DNA of 64,000 nt from Streptomyces lydicus (GCF_004125265.1 NZ_RDTE01000003.1:1612001-1676000), one strand, 5' to 3'. Shown: positions 51,231-59,201, numbered from the stretch's first letter. Program-made: numbers and translations. The notes: generated by a model not told the origin, from the sequence alone.

Positions 51231-52358
51231 TCACCTCTGCGGCCCCCGCTTCCGCTCCATCATGTGCCGCCCCAGCGTCTGCTTCTGCTTCCAGTCCCGG
51301 CGGATCTCGGCACGCAGCCGGGCGTCCGTCTTCGCCACGATGCGCTGGTTCTCCCGCAGCAGCTTGCGGTAGCTCTCCAGCCGCCGCACGGGCAACTCAC
51401 CGCCCTCGACGGCCTCTTGGACCGCGCAGCCGGGCTCCGCCTCGTGCGCACAGTCGTGAAAGCGGCACCCCTCGGCCAGCGACTCGACGTCCGAGAACGT
51501 CCGGGCCAGCCCGGACCCCGCGTCCCACATGCCGACGCCACGCAGCCCCGGCGTATCGATCAGCACTCCACCGCCGGGCAGCGCCCGCAGATCGCGCGTG
51601 GTCGTGGTGTGCCGCCCCTTGCCGTCCCGGTCGCGGATCGCCTGGACCAGCTGCACCTCGTCGCCGAGCAGGGCATTGGCCAGCGTGGACTTGCCCGCAC
51701 CGGACTGCCCCAGCAGTACGGACGTGCCACCGGCGAGCACGGCGGAGAGCACATCGATGCCGTCACCGGTCGCCGAGCTGACCGCCAGCACCTGCACGCC
51801 GGGAGCCGCGGACTCCGCGTCCGCGACGAGATGCGCCACGGTGTCCGGCCCTCCGGCCAGATCCGCCTTCGTCAGCACCACCAGCGGCTGCGCCCCGCCC
51901 TCCCAGGCCAGCGAGACGAACCGCTCGATACGCCCGAGGTCCAGCGCATCGGCCAAGGACACCGCGATCACCGCATGATCGACGTTCGCCGCGAGGATCT
52001 GCCCCTCGGAGCGCTTGGACGAAGCAGACCGCAAAAACACCGTACGCCGCGGCAGCAACGCCCGGACGACGCCGTCGAGATGGTCACCGGTCAGCCCGTT
52101 CTCCAGGTCGATCACGGCCCAGTCACCGGTACACGGCACCCGCATCGGATCACTGGTCGCCACGAGTGCGGTGTCCGCCAGCACGGTCCGGACGCCGTCG
52201 CCCTCGGGCACGACGACATCCACCCGTCCGCGATCCACACGGACGATACGGCCGGGCACGAACCCCCGCCCGGCACAGGGGGTGAAATCCTCCGCGAATC
52301 CGTCGTCCCAGCCATAGGCGGTCAACAGGTGCGCGGCGGAGAAATCGAGGTCGAACAA
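51231..52358 (-). CDS. rsgA: Ribosome small-subunit-dependent GTPase RsgA
   Basis: 375 residues. An N-terminal OB-like domain is followed by the circularly permuted GTPase order typical of RsgA: G4 VVLTKADLAGG, then G1 SVLLGQSGAGKSTLANALLGDE, then G3 GVLIDTPGLRGVG, then the zinc-binding C-terminus (EGCRFHDCAHEAEPGCAVQEAV, with C-x-F-x-D-C-x-H-x-x-E-x-x-C). RsgA helps mature the 30S subunit. The start is TTG 52358 with GAAGGG upstream, which suggests low or regulated translation. A 23-codon ORF with a strong ribosome binding site lies 76 bases upstream and may act as a leader. Confidence 0.92.
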   Translation of the reverse strand: MFDLDFSAAHLLTAYGWDDGFAEDFTPCAGRGFVPGRIVRVDRGRVDVVVPEGDGVRTVLADTALVATSDPMRVPCTGDWAVIDLENGLTGDHLDGVVRALLPRRTVFLRSASSKRSEGQILAANVDHAVIAVSLADALDLGRIERFVSLAWEGGAQPLVVLTKADLAGGPDTVAHLVADAESAAPGVQVLAVSSATGDGIDVLSAVLAGGTSVLLGQSGAGKSTLANALLGDEVQLVQAIRDRDGKGRHTTTTRDLRALPGGGVLIDTPGLRGVGMWDAGSGLARTFSDVESLAEGCRFHDCAHEAEPGCAVQEAVEGGELPVRRLESYRKLLRENQRIVAKTDARLRAEIRRDWKQKQTLGRHMMERKRGPQR

Positions 52359-52434
52359 CGGGATGACCCTTCAGGAAAGAGCGGTCCCGGCCGTCCGCGC
52401 AACGCGCGGCGAAAAGAGCGGAAGTGACGTCGAG

Positions 52435-52506
52435 TCAGCCGGAGACCACGGGAATGAGATGGATGATCTTCTGAATGCGGGCAGCGCCCTGCGCAGTGAC
52501 AGTCAT
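52435..52506 (-). CDS. 23-residue peptide ORF upstream of rsgA
   Basis: ATG 52506 to TGA 52435 encodes 23 residues, beginning MTVTAQGAARIQKIIHLIPV. GGAGGTGA, close to the ideal ribosome binding site, lies 6 bases before the ATG, so translation is likely. The peptide is amphipathic or hydrophobic at its C-terminus with no Cys. It could be a translated leader that controls rsgA, whose own start is a weak TTG, or a free peptide. I recognise no homologue. Confidence 0.55.
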   Translation of the reverse strand: MTVTAQGAARIQKIIHLIPVVSG

Positions 52507-52687
52507 CGGTACTCACCTCCCGCTTCCTCAACAGCCGACGACGGCAGCTCCGGGCCGCCGTCAAGAACATCGCTGAGCGTAGAGCAGCACCGGGCAGCAG
52601 CACCAACTCTTTTTCGGGCCGTGCCCTTCCAGCGTCATCGCCGCCACCTGCTGGGCAGATGGCCTCGCCCTCTCCTAAGGTCATCGC

Positions 52688-53380
52688 ATGAACGATCGCG
52701 TAGGCGGAGGACCCGATCCCTCAGGTCGGACGCTGCGCCGCCTCGTGGGTGACACGGTCTGGGCGGACATGCTCGACCAGTCGTTCGGGCGCCGGCACCC
52801 TGTCGGCGACACCTTGCTGCGGCAGGGTGAGCCCGGCACTCATGTGCTCGCGCTGCGCAGCGGGGTCGCCAAGGTGCTCCGGCGAGAGCGCAGCGGAGAT
52901 CTCACCCTGCTGGCGTTTCGCGGTCCCGGTGAACTGCTGGGCGAGGTAGCGGTGTTGGACGACGACGTGCGTTCGGCGAGCGTCCAGGCGATCTCGCGCT
53001 GCTCGGTCTCCGTCCTGAGCAAGGCGGATTTCCTGCGGTTCGCCACTGACCATGACCTGTTCCCCGTGCTCGTGCGGTACGCCCTCGGCAGGCTGCGGGA
53101 GTCGGACCGCGCCCGCGGCGGCGGTGATGCCCTCGCCCGCCTGGCGGCGTCCCTGGTGAACCTGGCCGATATCTCCGGGCATTCCGGCATACCGCAGGGG
53201 CGGCGTCTGGAGCTTGCCCTGACTCGGGACGAACTCGCGCAGCACCTGCGGGTGTCGCGCAACACGGTCACCGCGTGCCTCTCCGAACTCGAGCCCCTTC
53301 ACGTTCACACGGGTCGGAAGCGCATCTTCATCGACGATCTGCCCGCGCTGCGGCGAGCGACTGCGGATCTCCACAACTGA
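52688..53380 (+). CDS. Crp/Fnr-family cyclic-nucleotide-type regulator
   Basis: 230 residues. A cyclic-nucleotide-binding domain (about 35-125) has LLRQGEPGTHVLALRSGVAKV and a phosphate-binding-cassette-like GELLGEVAVLDDDVRSASVQA with the usual Gly-Glu and Arg-Ser contacts. A dimer helix follows, then a Crp helix-turn-helix (TRDELAQHLRVSRNTVTACLSEL, about 179-201). No Fe-S cysteines are present, so it is Crp-like rather than Fnr-like. It lies directly before a cyclase operon, with a CRP-type palindrome (53440-53455) between, suggesting that it senses the cyclase product or controls the operon. Confidence 0.85.
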   Translation: MNDRVGGGPDPSGRTLRRLVGDTVWADMLDQSFGRRHPVGDTLLRQGEPGTHVLALRSGVAKVLRRERSGDLTLLAFRGPGELLGEVAVLDDDVRSASVQAISRCSVSVLSKADFLRFATDHDLFPVLVRYALGRLRESDRARGGGDALARLAASLVNLADISGHSGIPQGRRLELALTRDELAQHLRVSRNTVTACLSELEPLHVHTGRKRIFIDDLPALRRATADLHN

Positions 53381-53439
53381 GCCCACGGAGCCCGGACAGC
53401 CGGCCCCCACGGAGCCCGGCAGCGGAGAGCGCCGCACCC

Positions 53440-53455
53440 TGTGACGCCCGTCACT
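53440..53455. promoter_or_regulatory. CRP-type operator upstream of the cyclase gene
   Basis: TGTGACGCCCGTCACT has perfect arms GTGAC/GTCAC with a 4-base centre and matches the classical TGTGA-N6-TCACA except for the last base. It lies 89 bases before the cyclase ATG and 60 bases after the Crp/Fnr stop. Confidence 0.6.
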
Positions 53456-53544
53456 GCTCCTCCGCACCGAGTGGGCACACCGCAGCACGTCTCCCCGCGA
53501 AACTCGGATGCACCGAACCCGCAGGGGAAAGTCAAGGAGTCCTG

Positions 53545-54483
53545 ATGTCGCAGTTCCGCCAGCCGCTGCCCGAAGCCAGTGCCATGCCCCACACCCGGAG
53601 CCGCCACCTTCCTCCCTACCGGGGGATCGTGGCCGTCGACGCCAAGGACTTCACCGGTTATCCCGCCATCGAGCACGGAGCGATCAGCCAGGCCATCCCG
53701 CAACTCCTCCAGCGCGCGTTCGAGCGCGCCGGAGCAGCGGACGTCTGGAAGGACCAGAGGTTCCCCGCTTCCACGGGCGACGGGTACGTCTTCGGCTTCG
53801 ATCCGGCGTGGATGCCGTTCGTGATCCACCCGTGGCTCCACACCCTCCAGGACGTACTCACCGAGTTCACCGTGCACTCCACGGGGACGGTGCGCCTCCG
53901 GCTCCGGGTCAGCCTCCACATCGGGCCGCTGCCCGACTCCGGAGGAGAGTTCGACGGCAACGGCACACCGCGCAACGACACCCACCGGCTGCTCGACTCC
54001 CGCCCGGTCAAGGCCATGCTGGCCGCCTCCCACGAGAACATCACCAAAGTCGCCGCCATCCTCTCCGACCGCTGCTACCAGGACGCGGTGGCGAGCGGAT
54101 ACACAGGGCGGCACCCCGACCACTTCATCGAGGTTCCGGCGACCGTCGAGGGCAAGCGATTCGATCAGCGGGCCTGGCTGTATGTGCCTGCGCCCTCGGG
54201 CAATCTCTACGACCGCCGCATCCTGGGCGACCGGGTGGTCGAGGACCAGGAGGCTCCCGCCGGAGACGGCGGTGAACGGCGAACGGCCGTGCGGGGGACG
54301 GCATACCCGTCGGTGACGAACAGGGCGGACCGGGGGAACGTGAATACCGGCACCGTGCACGGCGGCCAGAGCGTCAGCAACATCGACGTCGGCGGCGACT
54401 ACGTCGGCGGTAACAAGGCGAACACCGTCCACGGCAATCAGGGGGACACGGTTCAGGGCGACAAGAACGAGCACCGCCGGTGA
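53545..54483 (+). CDS. Predicted class III nucleotide cyclase with C-terminal prion-like tail
   Basis: 312 residues. The cyclase core (about 26-215) keeps the catalytic pattern of class III cyclases: VDAKDFTG (D32, first metal Asp), STGDGYVFGF (D79, second metal Asp), RVSLHIGPL (the R-x-G-x-H-x-G region) and NDTHRLLDS with N144 and R148 spaced as the transition-state N-xxx-R. It should make a cyclic nucleotide; the base is not predictable from sequence alone. The tail (about 262-312) is Asn/Gly-rich, GNVNTGTVHGGQSVSNIDVG and onward, matching the next protein's N-terminus. AGGAG precedes ATG 53545. Its stop overlaps the next GTG (GTGA). Pycsar PycC enzymes are class III cyclases of this kind. 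Confidence 0.72.
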   Translation: MSQFRQPLPEASAMPHTRSRHLPPYRGIVAVDAKDFTGYPAIEHGAISQAIPQLLQRAFERAGAADVWKDQRFPASTGDGYVFGFDPAWMPFVIHPWLHTLQDVLTEFTVHSTGTVRLRLRVSLHIGPLPDSGGEFDGNGTPRNDTHRLLDSRPVKAMLAASHENITKVAAILSDRCYQDAVASGYTGRHPDHFIEVPATVEGKRFDQRAWLYVPAPSGNLYDRRILGDRVVEDQEAPAGDGGERRTAVRGTAYPSVTNRADRGNVNTGTVHGGQSVSNIDVGGDYVGGNKANTVHGNQGDTVQGDKNEHRR

Positions 54484-56723
54484 GCGCCGGGGAACGCTCA
54501 CCCGATGCGGCGGAGTCCGCCGGGGAGTCCCGGCTCGACGAAGAGCCCAAAGGCCCTGCGGCGCCCCGGGACGAGATCGGCCTCGGCGGTGAGGACCTCG
54601 ACGACTTCGACGACGACTTCGACGGCCCGTCCCCCGCCCGGCGATCCAGGGGGCGGCGCTATGTCATCTGGGCTCCGGGCGGGAACATCAACGCCGGTTC
54701 CGTGCACGGCGATCAGCACGTGGAGAACGTCGGCGGCGCGGCCGGCCCCGGCGGCCGGCGAGTAGAGGCGCACGAGGGGCCCATCTCCGCGCTGGAGGTC
54801 CTGAACGCCCAGGCGGGATTCGCGGAACCCGAGTGGTTCTCCCCCGCGCTGGCGGAGCTCGACACCGGCGTCCTGTTCGTCGTCGGGGAGCCCGGCACCG
54901 GACGCCGCACGGCGGCTTTGAACCTGCTGCACCGTCATACCGGGGGCAGCATGGACCTGCGCGCGCTCGACAGCGATGTGGATCTGTCTTCCTGGCGCCC
55001 CACCCATGCCGGAGCCCGCGGGTATCTGGTGTACGGTCTGCTGCCCGAGCACCCCCTCGGGCCTGCGGTGATCGCCAACCTGCGGCGCCTGTTGGGCGAC
55101 GCCGACGCACGCATGGTGATCGTGCTGCCCGACGAGCCGGACCTTGTGCGCAGCCTGTCGCGTGACCTCCATGTGTCCCCCGTACGGTGCGAACCCCCGC
55201 CGCCCCGCGCCGTTTTCCACTCCCGTTTCGCATCCGCCGTACCGAGTGCCGCGGAGCGGGACCGGCTGCTCGCGCGGCTGGAGCCCGGACTGCTGGACGA
55301 GTTGCTGACTCCCGAGTTGGTTCCCGCCCAGGTCGCCGAGCTGGTCGCCGCGGTGAGCGGAGCAGGCGACGACGGGCCGGGCCTCACCGGCCTTCGTGAC
55401 CGCCTGAGTTTCCTCGCGGAGGACGAGGCACCCGACCTGATCAAGAGGCTCCGCGACGACCCCGACGGTCTCGCCTTCCTCCTGGCGACCTGTGTCTTCG
55501 AGGGGCTGGACCATCGGATCGTCAGTGAGGAAGCGGAACGGCTCCTCGTCCTGGCGGACGGTCGCCTGGACTCCGTACTGCCGGAGCGCGGCGACGGCGA
55601 CGGCGACGGCGGTCGCTGTCCCTCACCTCGTCGGGACGGACCGCGGCCCAACCCGCGGTTCGTCTTCCGCCGGTCGCTGGACGACCTGTTGTGGAGGGTG
55701 CGCGCACAGTGTGCGCCCAAGGAGGTCCGGGCCGGCTCCGGCTACACCTACGCGGTGGAGCCGGTGCGGTTCACCCGGCACCGGCAGGGGGAGAGTGTGC
55801 TGCGGCATGTGTGGCGGCAGTACGGCCAGTTGTCCGGGCTGCTGACGGACTGGATGGACAACGTCCCCGCACACGAACGCGAGCTGGCCGAGCCGGTGGG
55901 CCGGGTCATGGGCATGGCCGTCGGCTGGGGCGGCGGCCGGCGGGCTCTCCGGCACCTCGGCAAGCTGGCCGGCTCCGAGCATCCGACCAGCCGCAGGATC
56001 GCCGCGTACGCACTGGGCATGGCGGCAGAGGACCCGGTTCTGGCGAGCGAGGTCAAGCACCACCTCTCCGCATGGAGCAGGGGTGCCAACTGGCGGCGGC
56101 GCTCCACGGTCGGGTACGCCTGCGGGACGCAGTTCGGGGCTTCCCGGCCGGATCTGGCCATGCGGTTGCTGCGGCATGCGTACCGGGGGCGTGAGGGTGA
56201 CGAGTATGCCGTCGCCACCGCCGCGCGCCGTGCGGTGCGCGAACTCTTCGCAGCAGGCAGCCAGCCGACGGTCTTCCGCTCCCTTGCCGGCTGGGCCGAC
56301 GGTGAGGGACCTGAAGCGGAGCTGTCGCTCTGGGCCTTCCCGCATCTGCTGTGGGAGCCCTCCTGGTTCCAGGAACAGCTGCTCACCGTAGGCGAATTCA
56401 CCGAGCGGTTCATCGAACTCGTCCGGCGGACGCTGAACGACGACGGGCTGTTCGAGGCCACGCGCAACTCCCTGATCAGCTGGTGCCGCACGGCCGCCTG
56501 GGACGAGCAGCAGCGTGCGGCCGTGGAGACGTTGCTCAGCGCGCTCGCCCAGGACATGCGGCACGGCGTCCTGCGCCTCTTCGTCGAGATGGACCGGGAC
56601 GACACGCCCGAACTCGCCGGACGGCACATCGCGCGCCACGCTCTGGACGCCTGGCGGAAGGGCGAACCGCGGCAGTCCACCCCCGCATCCGCACCTGGAG
56701 AACACCATGAACACCGACACTGA
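54480..56723 (+). CDS. STAND-like P-loop protein with helical-repeat C-terminus and prion-like N-terminal motif
   Basis: 747 residues. After an acidic N-terminus, residues 68-86 (GGNINAGSVHGDQHVENVGG) repeat the cyclase tail motif. A P-loop domain follows: VLFVVGEPGTGRRTAALNLL (Walker A with Arg in place of Lys, about 136-144) and MVIVLPDEPDL (Walker B-like, about 212-221). From about 440 onward it is all-helical and HEAT-like (RRALRHLGKLAGSEHPTSRRIAAYALGMAAEDP, RLLRHAYRGREGDEYAVATAARRAVRELFAAG). This is the layout of an NLR/STAND sensor or adaptor. The start is GTG 54480, overlapping the cyclase stop. It ends overlapping the next gene by 17 bases. Confidence 0.65.
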   Translation: MSAGERSPDAAESAGESRLDEEPKGPAAPRDEIGLGGEDLDDFDDDFDGPSPARRSRGRRYVIWAPGGNINAGSVHGDQHVENVGGAAGPGGRRVEAHEGPISALEVLNAQAGFAEPEWFSPALAELDTGVLFVVGEPGTGRRTAALNLLHRHTGGSMDLRALDSDVDLSSWRPTHAGARGYLVYGLLPEHPLGPAVIANLRRLLGDADARMVIVLPDEPDLVRSLSRDLHVSPVRCEPPPPRAVFHSRFASAVPSAAERDRLLARLEPGLLDELLTPELVPAQVAELVAAVSGAGDDGPGLTGLRDRLSFLAEDEAPDLIKRLRDDPDGLAFLLATCVFEGLDHRIVSEEAERLLVLADGRLDSVLPERGDGDGDGGRCPSPRRDGPRPNPRFVFRRSLDDLLWRVRAQCAPKEVRAGSGYTYAVEPVRFTRHRQGESVLRHVWRQYGQLSGLLTDWMDNVPAHERELAEPVGRVMGMAVGWGGGRRALRHLGKLAGSEHPTSRRIAAYALGMAAEDPVLASEVKHHLSAWSRGANWRRRSTVGYACGTQFGASRPDLAMRLLRHAYRGREGDEYAVATAARRAVRELFAAGSQPTVFRSLAGWADGEGPEAELSLWAFPHLLWEPSWFQEQLLTVGEFTERFIELVRRTLNDDGLFEATRNSLISWCRTAAWDEQQRAAVETLLSALAQDMRHGVLRLFVEMDRDDTPELAGRHIARHALDAWRKGEPRQSTPASAPGEHHEHRH

Positions 56724-57681
56724 CAAGCCTGTCTACGCTCTTGCTCCGCAGGCCCCTTGGCGGGAGATCCTGCGGCAGCGCTGGTCCGGCCGACTGGACC
56801 GTGCCCTGGTACTGCGGGACCGGGGCGGGGTCTACCACGTGGTGGGGGCCCGGTACCGGAGCGTCCCGCCCCGCGGGGCGGCAGGCTTCGGGACGGGCGC
56901 GGCGGAAAAGGGAGCGGCCGCGTTCCGTACGAGGCTGCGCGGGTACGACAGTGCCTTCCACGTCCGGCTCGATGAATATCCGGGCACTCGGGCCGTCGCG
57001 CTGCCGACTCCGTACGGGACCGAGTCGGTGGACGTGCAGGTCCTGTGGTGGGTTCACGACCCGCTCCAGGTCGTGCGGTCCCGCACGACGCACGGCTGGT
57101 TCGCCGTGCGCAAGGACCTCGACCGGCGTTTGCGTCACCTCAAGGAGGAGTACGGCAGCGACCGGCGCGGACTCGGTGCGCCCGAGATGATGCAGGACCT
57201 GGCCGTGCCGTACGAGTTGCCGGACTGCGGCCTGGCCTACCGCGTCACGGACGTCTGCGCGCGCGAGGACGAGGGCGAGCTGCGTTTGGGCGAGCCCGGT
57301 GATGCCGGCCTGCCGGGTTCCTGGACCGACAAGAGCCGCGAAGAGTACGACTTCTGCACTCGGGCCGTGCGCGAGGGTCCGGTGTCCCTCGCGGCACTCT
57401 GGTTGGTCAGGCACCCTGATCAGGTCAGCCAGGTGCTCGACTGGGCCGTGAACCACCCCGGTCTGATCCGGGGGGAGACCAACTGGCAGGACGAGGTGGC
57501 CGGCCTGCTGGGCAAGCTGACGGCGCAGGAGCGGCAGGAACTCTCTGAAATGCTGCGTGACCGGCTCGCCGCGCTGGGGCGGCACGTACCTGGTCAGCAG
57601 CGCTCGGGGACGGCCGGAGAGGGGCCCCGCTCTCATGCCAACGGCTGGGCGCGCGGCACGGCGAAAGGGCAGCCGGTGTGA
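56707..57681 (+). CDS. SPFH/band-7-like protein of the cyclase operon
   Basis: 324 residues. Residues 95-150 (RAVALPTPYGTESVDVQVLWWVHDPLQVVRSRTTHGWFAVRKDLDRRLRHLKEEY) follow the band-7/SPFH pattern (V-x-W-x-V-x-DP-x-x-V, then a helix). No clear N-terminal membrane segment is present. The rest is alpha/beta and helical, with a basic C-terminus (about 285-324). SPFH-like proteins form membrane-associated rings and appear in some defence systems. The assignment is tentative. The start (ATG 56707) lies inside the previous gene, and its stop overlaps the next ATG (TGATG), so all four genes are translationally coupled. Confidence 0.45.
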   Translation: MNTDTDKPVYALAPQAPWREILRQRWSGRLDRALVLRDRGGVYHVVGARYRSVPPRGAAGFGTGAAEKGAAAFRTRLRGYDSAFHVRLDEYPGTRAVALPTPYGTESVDVQVLWWVHDPLQVVRSRTTHGWFAVRKDLDRRLRHLKEEYGSDRRGLGAPEMMQDLAVPYELPDCGLAYRVTDVCAREDEGELRLGEPGDAGLPGSWTDKSREEYDFCTRAVREGPVSLAALWLVRHPDQVSQVLDWAVNHPGLIRGETNWQDEVAGLLGKLTAQERQELSEMLRDRLAALGRHVPGQQRSGTAGEGPRSHANGWARGTAKGQPV

Positions 57682-58322
57682 TGCGGACTGCCGCCGGCCG
57701 GAATCCGGTGCGGGGAGCGCCTCGGAGCATCGCTCCCCGGTCCCCGCGCCCGTCTCCGGCACCTCGCCATCGGCTCCTGCACATGACAGCGCGCCGCCGT
57801 CCGACCACCTGCTCTCCGCCCGGACCAAGTCCGCGGGCCGTGGCAGCGATGGAACGCTTCATGGCGGCCAACGGGGCGGAACTCACCCGAGCGGACACCA
57901 AGGCCGCCGTGCTCCTGGGCTTCACGGGAGCGGTCCTCGGCGTCTTCATCACGGTGACCCGGAGCGCCGGGGCCGGGCAGATCCCCCATGCCTGGAGAGT
58001 GCATCTCCTGTGGTGGACCGCCGTCATCAGCGCGCTGCTGGCCGTCGTCTGCTTCGTGTGCGCCATCGCCCCTCGCCGCCGCGGAGGGCGTCGCCGGGGG
58101 CCGGCCGCCCCCGGTTACTTCGAGCACATCACGCCGGAACTGGCCGGCCCGCGGCTGAGTCGTGCCTTCGAACGGATGGGGCACGATCCGACCGGCCCCT
58201 TGCTGTCCTCCCTGGCCGGAACCAGCGAGATCATCCGCGCCAAATACCGCTGGATCGAAACGGGAACCGTTCTGCTGCTCGTCGCGCTCCCGCAGTTCGC
58301 CGTCGTTCTGCGGCCAGCATGA
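57681..58322 (+). CDS. Pycsar effector (PycTM)-type membrane protein
   Basis: 213 residues from ATG 57681. After a disordered Arg/Pro N-terminus (about 1-55) come AANGAELTRADTKAAVLLGFTGAVLGVFITV (TM1, about 76-93), HLLWWTAVISALLAVVCFVCAIAPRR (TM2, about 108-130), a soluble stretch with GYFEHITPELAG and SSLAGTSEIIRAKYRWIETG, and TM3 (about 194-210). The A-D-x-K-A start, PR after TM2, F-x-I and S-x-I-x-x-x-KYRWI match the Pycsar effector transmembrane family (PycTM, PF18967), where cyclic nucleotide binding is thought to open or damage the inner membrane. An internal ATG at 57849 would remove the disordered start. It is last of the four coupled genes. Confidence 0.75.
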   Translation: MRTAAGRNPVRGAPRSIAPRSPRPSPAPRHRLLHMTARRRPTTCSPPGPSPRAVAAMERFMAANGAELTRADTKAAVLLGFTGAVLGVFITVTRSAGAGQIPHAWRVHLLWWTAVISALLAVVCFVCAIAPRRRGGRRRGPAAPGYFEHITPELAGPRLSRAFERMGHDPTGPLLSSLAGTSEIIRAKYRWIETGTVLLLVALPQFAVVLRPA

Positions 58323-58330
58323 AGCAGAGC

Positions 58331-58366
58331 ACGAGGAGTACGAGGAGCAAGAGGAGTACGAGGAAC
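58331..58366. repeat. Four 9-bp tandem repeats after the effector stop
   Basis: Units ACGAGGAGT, ACGAGGAGC, AAGAGGAGT and ACGAGGAAC at 58331-58366, starting 9 bases after the PycTM stop. They are purine-rich on one strand and lie between convergent genes. Confidence 0.75.
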
Positions 58367-58458
58367 CCGGCGGCACGCGGGCGGGAGGTGCGACCGGTCC
58401 GAGGGCGGCGGCCGGTCTTGTGCACCTCGTCCGTGACTGCGAAAGCACGACCGGGCCC

Positions 58459-58986
58459 TCAGGCCCCCGTGACGCCGTCGATGCTCTCCCTGAGCAGGTC
58501 CGCATGGCCGTTGTGGCGGGCGTACTCCTCGATCATGTGGACCAGGATCCAGCGCAGCGACACACCCTGGCCGCCGGCGAGGCCGGCTTCCTGTTCCGAG
58601 AGGCTGCCGGTGTCGTCCAGCGAGGCGGCGGCGGTCAGCTCGCGGCTCCGTGCGACTTCCGCGCGCCAGCGGGCCAGGGCCTCGTCGATCCCGTGGTCCG
58701 GGGCCGGCGTGAAGCCGTCGGCATTGCCGGCCTCGTGGACCGGCGGGACGTCCTGACCGGCGAACACCCGCTGGAACCAGTTGCGTTCGACCTCCGCCAG
58801 GTGCTGGACGAGGCCCAGCAGCGTCATGGACGACGGGGTCACCGAGGCGAGGCGGATCTGGCGGTCGTCCAGCCCCTCGCACTTGAGCGGGAGCGTGGCG
58901 CGGTGGAAGTCCAACCAGCCTTCCAGCGTGGCGCGTTCATCGGCCTGCAGGGGCGGAATCGGCCGCCCGTCCGCTGTTGTCCCCAT
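58459..58986 (-). CDS. DinB-family (DUF664) protein
   Basis: 175 residues, the four-helix DinB/DUF664 fold. It opens [61 protein letters not shown], which includes the first metal-site His. The second His pair lies in [29 protein letters not shown] (H-x-x-x-E-Y-x-R-H). This order matches the mycothiol/bacillithiol-dependent transferase group. It probably transfers mycothiol or inactivates electrophiles. It converges on the PycTM gene and is unlikely to belong to that operon. Confidence 0.85.
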   Translation of the reverse strand: MGTTADGRPIPPLQADERATLEGWLDFHRATLPLKCEGLDDRQIRLASVTPSSMTLLGLVQHLAEVERNWFQRVFAGQDVPPVHEAGNADGFTPAPDHGIDEALARWRAEVARSRELTAAASLDDTGSLSEQEAGLAGGQGVSLRWILVHMIEEYARHNGHADLLRESIDGVTGA

Positions 58987-59201
58987 GGGTCACACCTTGG
59001 CACACACCAAGGGCGGGCGACGGGGCGGTGCACCGCCCGGCAACCGTGCGCTGCCGGGCGCAACGGATCGAGTCGCCCGGCCGTATCGCCCGGATCATCG
59101 GCGCCGCTCCACCTCGATGCGCATGGTGCGCCCCCCTTGGTGTCTGTCAGGGCTGGGTATCTCCGTGGTAGCTGTCAGTACACAAGGGGGAGGGAGTGCC
59201 G

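Noticed and set aside
53275..53544. In-frame upstream extension of the cyclase into the Crp/Fnr gene
   Set aside because: It overlaps the regulator gene and shows no family character; ATG 53545 has a proper ribosome binding site.
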